From NCBI RefSeq assembly GCF_004769405.1, contig NZ_RQES01000024.1:184899-248898 (forward strand): DNA of 64,000 bases, in the 5' to 3' direction. Numbering within the stretch: the stretch's first letter is position 1; each line of letters begins with the position of its first letter. The stretch comes from Leptospira selangorensis. Lineage in GTDB: Bacteria > Spirochaetota > Leptospiria > Leptospirales > Leptospiraceae. A program made the position numbers and the translations under genes. Below the pieces are notes generated by a model. The model saw only the letters and a program-made list of their open reading frames with translations, ran no database searches and was not told the origin of the DNA. Below are positions 36,187 through 44,754 of the stretch, piece after piece.

Positions 36187-37076
36187 TTCTTAATCGCGTA
36201 ATGCACCATAGAAGAAGTGAGCGGTATTCCTTTTTTAGAAAGTTTACTTTTGAAATGGTAGAAAGAGATCCGAAACCATTTTAAATAATCCTTCCAACTT
36301 GAAAAACTTCCCCTTGATTTTAAAAGTTTGGCAGAAAGAGGGAAGTCCACTCCGAGGTAAGTAATCTGTCTTTCGAATCCTCTCATGGCAAGAATTTTCC
36401 GAAGGATTTTTGCAGAATAATAATACACATGGCCGGGAAGATAATAGTGATAATTTTTGCCCGCTTCCATTGCCTGCCAGGCATCAAAATTTGCGGTCTG
36501 TATGAGAAGTAATCCGCCCGGCTTCAGGACCCTTGCAAGTTTATTGAATACTTCCTTTGGATTTTCTAAATGTTCTATAACTTCGATGAGTGTGATCACA
36601 TCAAAAAAATTTTCAGGAATTTCTACATCTAAGAATTGGCCCTGCCAAACCTTAAAACCTCTCGCTTCCGCTTGTTTGGCGGAATAGGGAGAAATTTCCA
36701 CACCATAAGGCACAAAACCTTTTTCTTTAGCGCATTCTAAAAAACCGCCGAAAGAACAGCCGATATCTAAGAAGTTTCCGGAAGATTTGAATTTGGAAAT
36801 ATTTTTTAAACGAGCAAACCAAACATATCGATCGAATTTTTCAGTCTGTCTTTCGTCCCTGTAGGTAAATCCTTTATCACCCGTATAATATTCTTCCGTA
36901 TATAATGATTCAGGTTCAGGTCTCGGGAATTGAGCTTGGAACCCGCAGGTTTTACAAACTTGGATGGAAAGATCGAAGTTACCGAATTCGGATCTATATA
37001 AAGGTTCCCAATTGCAGTCCCCTTTAAGAGGACATTCTTCTTGGATTATTTTTGGGCGAGAAAGATCCAATGACAA
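36183..37076 (-). CDS. Class I SAM methyltransferase with N-terminal zinc-finger-like segment
   Basis: 297 residues. The N-terminus has two Cys pairs (EECPLKGDC and VCKTCGFQ), spaced to bind zinc, then NFLDIGCSFGGFLECAKEKG (motif I), VITLIEVIEHLENPKEV and LKPGGLLLIQTANF. This Methyltransf_23 layout is common in sugar or small-metabolite O/C-methyltransferases of surface-polysaccharide and secondary-metabolite loci. ATG overlaps the stop of the upstream methyltransferase by 31 bp, and its own end overlaps the YihY gene by 4 bp. Confidence 0.8.
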   Translation of the reverse strand: MSLDLSRPKIIQEECPLKGDCNWEPLYRSEFGNFDLSIQVCKTCGFQAQFPRPEPESLYTEEYYTGDKGFTYRDERQTEKFDRYVWFARLKNISKFKSSGNFLDIGCSFGGFLECAKEKGFVPYGVEISPYSAKQAEARGFKVWQGQFLDVEIPENFFDVITLIEVIEHLENPKEVFNKLARVLKPGGLLLIQTANFDAWQAMEAGKNYHYYLPGHVYYYSAKILRKILAMRGFERQITYLGVDFPLSAKLLKSRGSFSSWKDYLKWFRISFYHFKSKLSKKGIPLTSSMVHYAIKK

Positions 37077-37681
37077 ATCCTCTCATCCAATTTTCCTAAT
37101 GGAGTTCTCTCCGTATAACCGATCTCAAAAGAAGAAAAATTTTTTAGAAGAGTTTGCACATCTTCTTTGGAATAGAACCAGGTTGCGCCGCCCGCAAGAT
37201 CCGCAGTTCCTATTTTACCTTTTTCCGCTTTCAAATGAGTATCACCTTCCGCTCTAACGGAAGCCGCCAGATAGCCGCCTTTTTTTAAAATACGAAAAGT
37301 ATCATCTAACATAGATTTTGCGAGATCCGGAGAATTATAATGTAGGACTCCCCAGCTTACAATAAGATCAAAATTTTCATCTGCAAAAGGATAGGGGGGA
37401 GAATTCAAAAGAAAAGTTTTTGCCCAGGGATAAGATTCCTTAACGGACTGAACAGAATTCTCGCTGTAATCCGCGGCATACACTTCGTATCCAAAATCTT
37501 TTAGAAGAACACAATGTCTTCCTGAGCCGGTCCCAAAATCCAATGCTTTGGGAGAAGAGGAAGAAGAAGGGAACTTTGAGATCATTCTGACTAAGTTCTC
37601 ATCCGGATAAGAAAGTTTTGCTTTAGGTCTAGTATAATGAGTTTCCCAAGCTTCTTTGGAAGGATGATCAGCGGGCTTCAT
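37046..37681 (-). CDS. Class I SAM methyltransferase
   Basis: 211 residues. ALDFGTGSGRHCVLLKDFG is motif I, EVYAADYSENSVQ holds the acidic ribose ligand, FDLIVSWGVLHY and LKKGGYLAASVRAEGD are later motifs. It resembles the small Methyltransf_11/25 type enzymes acting on small molecules. It overlaps the ATP-grasp gene by 14 bp and the second methyltransferase by 31 bp, so all three are tightly coupled. Confidence 0.8.
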   Translation of the reverse strand: MKPADHPSKEAWETHYTRPKAKLSYPDENLVRMISKFPSSSSSPKALDFGTGSGRHCVLLKDFGYEVYAADYSENSVQSVKESYPWAKTFLLNSPPYPFADENFDLIVSWGVLHYNSPDLAKSMLDDTFRILKKGGYLAASVRAEGDTHLKAEKGKIGTADLAGGATWFYSKEDVQTLLKNFSSFEIGYTERTPLGKLDERICHWIFLAQK

Positions 37682-38918
37682 ATTCCGCCTTCAAACGATT
37701 TTTCACGGAACCATTCCATTCTTCTTCAGAAGAAGATGCCTTGGATCTTAAACAAAGAACTCTGGTCCTTGTTTCATTTCCTAAAGAAGTATCCAATTTA
37801 GAACCGGGCTCTTTTAAGTTTTGGTTCAGAAGAATTGTTTCACCATAGCTTGTAGGAAAATTTTCCCAGGATTTCAGAACGGAAACGCCTCTGGGCGGAA
37901 TATCAAAACGAACTTGAGATTTTAGTTTTTTAGGAATTTCTAAACTAGAAGGAGGAGGAATAATCGGCTCTCCCACCAAAAGTTTTACTAAATTAGTGAA
38001 ATAATCGTAACCGGAATAGCCTGGGACAAGAACATCAGCCAGATATTCTCCACCGACTTCCGGAGCGGCTTCAATCAATACAAGATCCCCATTTTCATCC
38101 GATCTAAACTCCGCCACAAAAGGACAGTTTTTCAGACCGGTTGCTTTAACGATAGCTCTGCATAACATCTTGATCTCACCTTCCAATTCCGATTTAGGAA
38201 AGGGAAGTCTATGAGCGGCTTCTAAAAAAGGAGGAAAAGAAGAAGTTTCCTTCAGAGAAATATTTACAAGATGAAAATCGGAATCATCCACTAATCCTAA
38301 AACAGTATATTCAGGACCTGGAATATATTCTTCTAAAAGCCAGGTTTCAGGATGAGGAGAATTCGCTGCAGTTTTTGCTTTGGATTGTTTTTTGGGAGAT
38401 AATACATTAGAAAGTGATTTCAGATCCGAGTCGGATTCCACGAGTTGGATGCCGGACTTACCGCTACCTTGGCTAGGTTTTAAGATCCAAGGATAAGGAA
38501 AAGATTTAGACCTGGCTTTGATCTCGGAAGCAGGAATTTCTCTCGGGACCCTGATCCCTTTCGGAGCCAAGGTCTCTTTTAAAATTTGTTTATCAGAAAA
38601 TTTTAATACAGATTCCGTGCTTGCATACTTCAGCTTTAATTTTTCCGCAAGATATGCCGTGCTATAAGTAGCTTTGCCAAAAGATCTTGTTCCGACTCCT
38701 ATGATCGGGGTGGGGAGGGGATTTTCGGCAACCGCTCTTAAGATCCTTCTGTATTCGAATGTAGATTCGATGATCCGTAGGCTCGCCATCGCGAAACCTG
38801 GAGCCTTATCGTTTTTGTCTACTGCGGCAACTTCTAAGCCGAGGGCTCTTGCGGCAGAGATCAAGGGTACCTGGTTTTTACCGGCTCCTAAGGAGAGAAA
38901 ATACCCTTTTTTCTTCAT
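37668..38918 (-). CDS. ATP-grasp family ligase
   Basis: 416 residues. N-terminal Rossmann-like preATP-grasp domain (KGYFLSLGAGKNQVPLISAA, then VAAVDKNDKAPGFAMA), ATP-binding PYPWILKPSQGSGKSGIQLV, and the metal-binding CPFVAEFRSDENGDLVLIEAAPEVGGEY. Such enzymes join a carboxylate to an amine or thiol through an acyl-phosphate. With two methyltransferases directly downstream, the set looks like a small pathway for making a modified metabolite or surface amino-sugar derivative; the product is unknown. First gene of a minus-strand unit ending in the YihY gene. Confidence 0.82.
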   Translation of the reverse strand: MKKKGYFLSLGAGKNQVPLISAARALGLEVAAVDKNDKAPGFAMASLRIIESTFEYRRILRAVAENPLPTPIIGVGTRSFGKATYSTAYLAEKLKLKYASTESVLKFSDKQILKETLAPKGIRVPREIPASEIKARSKSFPYPWILKPSQGSGKSGIQLVESDSDLKSLSNVLSPKKQSKAKTAANSPHPETWLLEEYIPGPEYTVLGLVDDSDFHLVNISLKETSSFPPFLEAAHRLPFPKSELEGEIKMLCRAIVKATGLKNCPFVAEFRSDENGDLVLIEAAPEVGGEYLADVLVPGYSGYDYFTNLVKLLVGEPIIPPPSSLEIPKKLKSQVRFDIPPRGVSVLKSWENFPTSYGETILLNQNLKEPGSKLDTSLGNETRTRVLCLRSKASSSEEEWNGSVKNRLKAEYEAR

Positions 38919-39402
38919 CCCCTGGATAGATAGTGCTCAGAACAAGAGATGTCAAAGGTTTTTTAGGAATGAGACAAAATCCACCTTATTTGTAGGAGCT
39001 CCTACGATTTGTCGAAATCGGCCCCCACCCTAGTTTGGGTGGTGGAGGAGGGCCCGTGGGAGGTTGCTTCCAGGTTCTATATCAGAAAATTCTCAGATTA
39101 TCAACTCGGGGTTCCACGCTTTTGGGATGGAATGTAGATTCTTGATTCCGTCACAATCTTGGTTCAGGGGAAATTTCCCCGATCACTGTTCCGCCAGGGA
39201 TGCGAAGGGCTCGTCCCACCGAAGGTGGGATGAGGCGGACTCGCCGAACCCGTAGCAGCCCGGTCCCGCCTTCAGGCGGGAGGCGGCCAAACTTTTATGG
39301 AAATGGGTAGGAACTCCTTCTTATTTTTTCTTTTTATGTCTTCAAAAGCGTAATGGGATTTTTGAAAAACTCCGATCCTTTAAATGAGCAGGAGAAAGAA
39401 GA
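38919..39402. other. Gene-free region with GC-rich hairpins and a palindrome
   Basis: No supportable ORF. It holds the 14-bp palindrome at 38992-39005, a hairpin at 39025-39042 (CCACCC/GGGTGG), and a compact GC-rich block 39190-39290 with two stable hairpins (39214-39230, TCCCACC-GAA-GGTGGGA; 39264-39281, TCCCGCC-TTCA-GGCGGGA) and a possible longer pairing GGGCT(39207-39211)/AGCCC(39257-39261). It contrasts strongly with the AT-rich surroundings. It does not match RNase P RNA, tmRNA or SRP RNA as far as I can tell. It may be an interspersed repeat or a structured RNA. Confidence 0.55.
38992..39005. repeat. GTAGGAGCTCCTAC palindrome
   Basis: Perfect 14-bp palindrome in a gap between genes. 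Similar GTAGGA-x-TCCTAC elements are, from memory, common between genes in Leptospira; a degenerate half copy (GTAGGAACTCCT) is at 39307-39318. Confidence 0.5.
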
Positions 39403-40266
39403 ATGTTAAGAGGAATGTACACCGGATCCAATGGGATGATCGTGCAACAGACACGCATGGACGTGATCTCTAACAATCTTGCGAATGTGGACAAAACCGC
39501 ATTCAAAAGGGACACAACGTTGTTCAAAACTTTTCCTGAACTTTTGATCCATAGATTCAGCGAAGATGGTGTGGGTAAGGTTCCGATGGGCTCGTTCGAC
39601 ACTGCTCCAGTGGTCGGCAAACTAGGATTAGGTGCCGAGGTAAATGAAATTTATACAAGATTCGAACAAGGTGCTGTGAAGAAGACAGACAATCCTTTCG
39701 ACATGATGTTGCAAGATAGGCCAGGTACGGAACATCCTGCTTTCTTCAGTATTTTAACGAATAGAGGTGAAAGACTTTCTCGTTCGGGTGCATTCGTTTT
39801 GGATACGAATGGTTATTTGGTTACCCCTCAAGGTTTTCCTCTAATGGGTGAGAATGGTCCGATCAAAGTTGCTCGAGGCAATTTTTTGATCAGAGAGAAT
39901 GGAGAAGTTTGGATTAACGGTGAGATCGGTAATGATCCTCGTAATTCTACCGGTACTGATAAGAATAAATTTGAAACTCCTGTTCTTTTGGATCGTATCA
40001 AGATCCGTACTGTGGAAAATCCTCGTCATTTGGATAAAGAAGGGGACTCTTTCTATAATGATACTCCCGAGTCGGGCGAACCAAGACCTTTTCTTTTGGA
40101 AGAAGAACCGAATCTTCTGCAAGGTTATTTAGAAGCTTCCAATGTAAGTGTCGTGACCGAAATGGTGGAAATGATAGAAGTGAACCGCTCTTACGAGGCA
40201 AATCAGAAAACCGTTCAGACTCAGGATCAGATGTTAGGTAAACTTCTGAATGATGTTCTGAGGTAG
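39403..40266 (+). CDS. flgF: FlgF/FlgG-family flagellar rod protein
   Basis: 287 residues. N-terminal [36 protein letters not shown] is the rod/hook signature (given here as [12 protein letters not shown] and [15 protein letters not shown]), and the C-terminus [20 protein letters not shown] and [20 protein letters not shown] are the matching coiled coil. It is distinct from the flgG at 23 kb and longer in the middle, as spirochaetal FlgF-type proximal rod proteins are. GGAG lies 9 bp before the ATG. It stands alone between the GC-rich gap and an accessory region. Confidence 0.85.
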   Translation: MLRGMYTGSNGMIVQQTRMDVISNNLANVDKTAFKRDTTLFKTFPELLIHRFSEDGVGKVPMGSFDTAPVVGKLGLGAEVNEIYTRFEQGAVKKTDNPFDMMLQDRPGTEHPAFFSILTNRGERLSRSGAFVLDTNGYLVTPQGFPLMGENGPIKVARGNFLIRENGEVWINGEIGNDPRNSTGTDKNKFETPVLLDRIKIRTVENPRHLDKEGDSFYNDTPESGEPRPFLLEEEPNLLQGYLEASNVSVVTEMVEMIEVNRSYEANQKTVQTQDQMLGKLLNDVLR

Positions 40267-40273
40267 GGAACCT

Positions 40274-40879
40274 TTAAGTCCAATCCTCACATCGCTCTCC
40301 TTGCCGTCGCTCTCGGATGACAGCAAAAGCATCTCTATCTCTACACCTCATTCCAGTGTTGGCATCAACATCAACACACGACTCGACCAGCACATCAAGG
40401 CCGAATACGTTAGCGTTCTTAATGAAGCTAAACTCATTCAGATACATTTGCGAATATTTTGGTTTGATGTATCCGTAAGCCGCAAAAGCAGTTTTTAAAA
40501 CTCTATGGTTTCCTTCTGCTACTTGGTTGTGGACTCCATTCTTCGACCAACGATTTCGAGCGAATCTGAATCTGTTTAACGAAGGTAGCAAGCCTTTAAA
40601 GTAGACTAAGAATATTTCTATATTTTCTTCTACCGTATCGACTACATTGCCTGCGCTACCAGCCATTAGGTTATAGACTATTCGAGTAGGAGATTTTTTA
40701 TCTCGGGATTTGCTATATATCGTGTTCAACTCTGACCAAACAATTTTTGAAACGAACACCTGACAGTTATAGAATTCTTCGACTCGATATCTATAAGGAG
40801 GAATCATGAGGCTTACTATTTCTCCGGATTCGATCAATTCTAGAAGGGTGCTATTTTCGAGTTTCTCAAATAAGGTCAT
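40274..40879 (-). CDS. Hypothetical protein next to a broken recombinase
   Basis: 201 residues, no family recognised. The N-terminal part is ordinary ([20 protein letters not shown]), the C-terminal 35 residues are unusually rich in Arg, Asp and Glu ([20 protein letters not shown]), as if the end had been fused or shifted in frame. It begins 9 bp after the stop of the damaged tyrosine recombinase on the same strand, so it was probably part of that mobile unit. It ends 7 bp from flgF in convergent orientation. Confidence 0.5.
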   Translation of the reverse strand: MTLFEKLENSTLLELIESGEIVSLMIPPYRYRVEEFYNCQVFVSKIVWSELNTIYSKSRDKKSPTRIVYNLMAGSAGNVVDTVEENIEIFLVYFKGLLPSLNRFRFARNRWSKNGVHNQVAEGNHRVLKTAFAAYGYIKPKYSQMYLNEFSFIKNANVFGLDVLVESCVDVDANTGMRCRDRDAFAVIRERRQGERCEDWT

Positions 40880-40888
40880 TTCTTTGTC

Positions 40889-41538
40889 TTAATCCCACTT
40901 GAGAAATTTCGAAGAATTGAAATAGGGCTTTGTGTAGAATAGTACGCTCGTATTTACATTGCTATGATTTAGAAGCAAGCGCACTGCTCCGGATCCAATT
41001 ATGTCCATAAGCTTTGATGCGGCCGTATGCCTCAGGCTATGGGGGTGTATTAACCGATTGGAGCATGTTCTAACATTCCAAGAATTGACAATTAACTGAA
41101 GCCCTCTTGTAGATAAATTAGATCGTTCTTTTTGATTACCACGTGGAAGCGACAGAAAGAAATAATCATGATTACCTTCGAACCTAGAATGGTATTCTCG
41201 AATAAAGGTTAATGTTTCCTCAGCTATGACAGAGAAGGCTAATTCTTAGTATATGAGATTAATGTTTCTCCAGAAGGGGCCAGAAAAAGATCAGAAAACC
41301 TGAGAGAAACTACTTCCTTCGCACTCAAGGCAGTTAGATACATTAGATTTAGCAAAGCCCTATTTCGATAGTCTCTCTCCGAAACCGGATTGGAAAATTT
41401 CCCGATTAAATCTTTCATTGTCTGGTCGGTTAATCCCTTTCCGAGCATCAGTCCTGATTCGGGAGTCGATCTCCTTGGAGGTCCGGTTCTGGCATTCCTA
41501 AACTCAGATAGATTTACTACGTTAGTTCTTATTGACAT
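40889..41538 (-). pseudogene. Tyrosine recombinase/integrase, frameshifted
   Basis: Two frames together give a tyrosine recombinase catalytic domain. From the ATG at 41538 the first frame gives RDYRNRALLNLMYLTALSAKEVVSLRFSDL (in pieces: RALLNLMYLTALSAKEVVSL holds the first catalytic Arg region) and stops at 41239. The -1 frame continues at about 41245 with ELAFSVIAEETLTFIREYHS, and later HPHSLRHTAASKLMDI (HxLRH box), LLLNHSNVNTSVLFYTKPY (catalytic His and Tyr), ending at 40889. One base lost near 41240-41250 explains the break. The usual core-binding N-terminal domain is missing, replaced by about 35 unrelated residues. It is the only recombinase in the window and sits at the border of the accessory region. 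Confidence 0.8.
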
Positions 41539-41757
41539 GATTTAAAGCCAATCCAAAATAAGGCTAACGGATGTATAGCTTCCGATTGGTTAAAAGAAAA
41601 GGATTTTTTTGAATTCCAGTTTAAAAAACGGGTTGATATACATTATAAAAATATAAATTACATTCCGTTTCTTTTCTGAAGACGGAAGTAAGTTAAGCTA
41701 AATCTAAATGATGATTGTATTTATACGAAATAAGGACTATGGTAAATTTAATATAGC

Positions 41758-44193
41758 ATGGAATTGAGCAAATTAATAAAACAAAATGTGAATGAAGCTG
41801 AAACAAGGCAAAAGATTATAGATGAAATTCTATACAATATACTAGGTTGGCCCAAAACTAATGTCATTCCAGAAAGTCGAACGAGCGGGAATGGCTATAT
41901 TGATTACCTTCTTACAAAGAAAAATTCTAAGCCAATATGGTTAATTGAAGCGAAAAGAGTCGGAGTATACTTTGAATTACCTAATAATTTTAATAGCAAT
42001 ATTCTAAATCGTAGAATTAATTTGCGACAGCTTTTAACGGATAATAATATAAAGACTGCCGTTTTTCAAGCAAAAGAATACGCTGAGGATGTTGGATGTG
42101 ATTACGTTACAGTTACCAACGGACTTGTTTGGATAACATTTCATCTGAAGCCTAAAGAAAAATCTTGGAAAGATCAAAATGCAAATGTAATTACAAATGT
42201 CGAATTTTTTATCGATAAACAGATTGAAGCAATAAACCTTTTCGGTTACAAAGCTGTAGTTGAGGACCAAGCTTTATTTAAGAATATAGGATCATCAATT
42301 TCTAAGGCGCAGGAACTTTGGTATCCGAATCAGCGGATTATTTCATACGATCGACCTGTGCAAGACAATGAATTTTCGTCTATTTTTGGTGGTCTTTCGA
42401 GGAAGTTTCTTGGCAATATACCAGAGACAAATTCTGACTTTATGGAAAAATGTTATGTTTTTAATAAGAGAGAAGATTCAAATTTAAAGAAGAATATAAA
42501 TGGATTTATTGAAGATTCAATTACACCTTTTTTCGAATCAATAGGTGTACAGCAAATTGAAGATCAAAGTTCAGGTAGTAAATTTGGTAAGAAATTGCGT
42601 AAATACGCAACAAATAAAAATTCTGATTCAGTTTTAATTTTATTCGGCGGCAGAGGTTCTGGGAAGTCTACTTTTATTCGCAAGTTTCTATTTCATTCGC
42701 CACCGGATTTGATATTGAATCAAACAGTTATTAATATTGTTGATTTGTTAAGTTGTACTCAAGATAAAGAAAAGCTTTCCTCCGAAATTTGGCAAAATTT
42801 AGTAGAGAAGTTAGATTTTGATGAAGTATTAAAATCTGATAGAAGTGTCTTATTAAAATTTCTTGAACCAGAATACACAATCTTTAAAAGGCAACTTTTG
42901 TTTAATGCACAATCTGGCAGTGAGTTCTACGATAATTTGGTAAATGGCTTTATAGTCGAAAAGAAAAATGACAAAGTTTTTCTCAGTCAAAAATTTGCTA
43001 AATATTGGAAAGATAGAGAGAGGGCATTAATTATTGTAATAGATAATATGGATCAATTAGAATCGGATATTCAAGATATTTCTTTTCTCACTGCAATGGA
43101 ATTATCAACTAAACTCTCATGCTTAGTTGTAGTCTCAATGCGTGAAGAAAGGTTTTATGAGGCAAAGAAAAGGGGAGTCTTGGATGCCTACCATAATAAT
43201 GGATTTCATATAGCTTCTCCTGGGATATCCGAAGTAATCAAAAAAAGACTAAGGTATATAGTTGAACGTCTTGATAAATCTGCGGATTTGGAAGAAGAAT
43301 TTGGAATTGAAGATGCAAATAACTTCGAAGTAATTCGATCTTTCTTAATTACTTGTATTCAAGATCTTTCTCGGATTAATTCAGAACTGCGTACTTTTTT
43401 AGATTTTGCCACCCATGGTGATGTTCGACAGGCTCTTGATTTCTTTAAAAGCTTTATTGTTTCTGGTTACACTAATATTCGTGAAATAACCTCTAAACAT
43501 TCTTGGAATTTTTTACATCATCAAGTTATCAAACCAATGATGGTTCCGGACCGATATTTTTTTAATGAAGATGTTAGTCGGATCGTGAATATTTATAAGA
43601 TTAGGAACAATGGTGACGGTTCTCATTTTACAGGCTTGCGCATACTACGAAGATTATATGATTTTGGGTCACAAAGTAGATATTCGAAATTTACTGACCT
43701 AAGATTTTTAGTTTCCCTTCAAGAAGAAATGTATGGGAGTTCTGTTGATGTGATTGAGAATATCGATATTTTTCTTCAACGAGGATTAATTGAAGCGAAT
43801 AATCGGTTGGATCGATATTCGTTAGATGTGGATAGTGTTAGGATTACAAATTTTGGTCGCTATATGTTAAATCAATTAGTGAATAGTTTTGTTTACTATG
43901 ATTTAATAAGTCTTGAGACTGGCATCAGAAATCAAAGCTTAGCAAATGAATTTGTATCTATGGCCCACTCTGAAGTTAAATATTTTGAAAATAATGAAAT
44001 ACTAAAGCGCTTAGAAGTAAGAATTAATAGAGTAAAGTTATTTGCAAATTATTTGTTTGAAGAAGAAAAGCGAGAATTAGAGGAATTAAATACAAACGAT
44101 GAAATTACTCTTTTTATGCCTTTATTCAATGAACTAGTGATTAAAGAAACTGATAGCATTTTTGCTCGAGCTAAAAAAAGGAATCCTATCTAA
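41758..44193 (+). CDS. PD-(D/E)XK nuclease-like / P-loop ATPase / winged-helix protein, candidate defence gene
   Basis: 811 residues. Residues 1-165 resemble the HsdR N-terminal/PD-(D/E)XK fold: helix, ILGWPKTNVIPES, GYIDYLL with Asp about 48, and PIWLIEAKRVG with the Glu-x-Lys about 63-65. Walker A is LFGGRGSGKSTFIRKF (about 294-309); Walker B is RALIIVIDNMDQLE (about 422-435), an ORC/STAND-like hydrophobic strand with DN; a sensor-like Arg is in CLVVVSMREERF. Near the C-terminus RGLIEANNRLDRYS then VRITNFGRYMLNQLV look like a winged helix. Together: a DNA-cutting domain controlled by an ATPase. No partner methylase or helicase is adjacent. AT-rich, beside a broken recombinase, with poor ribosome site; likely acquired. 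Defence is an inference. Confidence 0.7.
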   Translation: MELSKLIKQNVNEAETRQKIIDEILYNILGWPKTNVIPESRTSGNGYIDYLLTKKNSKPIWLIEAKRVGVYFELPNNFNSNILNRRINLRQLLTDNNIKTAVFQAKEYAEDVGCDYVTVTNGLVWITFHLKPKEKSWKDQNANVITNVEFFIDKQIEAINLFGYKAVVEDQALFKNIGSSISKAQELWYPNQRIISYDRPVQDNEFSSIFGGLSRKFLGNIPETNSDFMEKCYVFNKREDSNLKKNINGFIEDSITPFFESIGVQQIEDQSSGSKFGKKLRKYATNKNSDSVLILFGGRGSGKSTFIRKFLFHSPPDLILNQTVINIVDLLSCTQDKEKLSSEIWQNLVEKLDFDEVLKSDRSVLLKFLEPEYTIFKRQLLFNAQSGSEFYDNLVNGFIVEKKNDKVFLSQKFAKYWKDRERALIIVIDNMDQLESDIQDISFLTAMELSTKLSCLVVVSMREERFYEAKKRGVLDAYHNNGFHIASPGISEVIKKRLRYIVERLDKSADLEEEFGIEDANNFEVIRSFLITCIQDLSRINSELRTFLDFATHGDVRQALDFFKSFIVSGYTNIREITSKHSWNFLHHQVIKPMMVPDRYFFNEDVSRIVNIYKIRNNGDGSHFTGLRILRRLYDFGSQSRYSKFTDLRFLVSLQEEMYGSSVDVIENIDIFLQRGLIEANNRLDRYSLDVDSVRITNFGRYMLNQLVNSFVYYDLISLETGIRNQSLANEFVSMAHSEVKYFENNEILKRLEVRINRVKLFANYLFEEEKRELEELNTNDEITLFMPLFNELVIKETDSIFARAKKRNPI

Positions 44194-44321
44194 TATACAG
44201 ATTATTTTCAGAAGATTAGTAAGATTATAAAGGCTCAATTTTACAGAAATCTACTTGATAGAGGATGAAAATATATTCCTACTTCCCATAATGCGTAATC
44301 TGTCACTTTAGCTAAGTAGTC

Positions 44322-44681
44322 TTAGAATAGGAACTCTAAAGCACACTTTGATCGATCCTTTGGTCTATGCCACTCCCCGTAGCCTTCTTTGATATCGTAG
44401 TGTATTTCGTAAACATCCGTTGCAAATCTTATACTAAATTTCTGGCCTCCATCAATCCTGAATCCACTAGGATTTTCTACATAAAGAGATTGGAGTCCAG
44501 TAAAGTAGATTTTTAGAATCTTATCCTCGGTAAATATTGTGTAACTTCGAATTTCATTGTTCTTGGCATTTTTCTTTTCATACCAGTTACCAAATATTTT
44601 TACATAACATCTTTCGCCACCGTTTTGATTACACCTGGCAATTAATCGATCCATAAAGTTGGAAACAGCTTCAGATTCCAT
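44322..44681 (-). CDS. Hypothetical protein
   Basis: 119 residues, soluble, not recognised. It has three Cys and many aromatic residues; alternate hydrophobic pattern (KILKIYFTGLQSLYVENPSG, FSIRFATDVYEIHYDIKEGY) suggests a small beta-rich fold. No signal peptide. It lies convergent to the nuclease-ATPase gene and may be its neighbour by chance. Confidence 0.5.
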   Translation of the reverse strand: MESEAVSNFMDRLIARCNQNGGERCYVKIFGNWYEKKNAKNNEIRSYTIFTEDKILKIYFTGLQSLYVENPSGFRIDGGQKFSIRFATDVYEIHYDIKEGYGEWHRPKDRSKCALEFLF

Positions 44682-44754
44682 TTATTTCACTTTATTAATA
44701 TATTTCAGAAATCGCACATTCTGCTAATTCAATCTTTAATTTCTTCCTAATAAC

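Noticed and set aside
39021..39290. RNase P RNA, tmRNA or SRP RNA in the GC-rich gap
   Set aside because: None of the signature sequences (such as GAGGAAAGTCC, or the tmRNA ends) is present.
41239..41250. Programmed -1 frameshift in the recombinase
   Set aside because: No slippery heptamer or downstream structure seen, and the N-terminal domain is also missing, so decay is the simpler view.
42640..42690. Type I restriction HsdR identity for the 811-residue protein
   Set aside because: Only the nuclease-like N-terminus resembles HsdR; no DEAD-box helicase motor motifs and no hsdM or hsdS neighbours are present.
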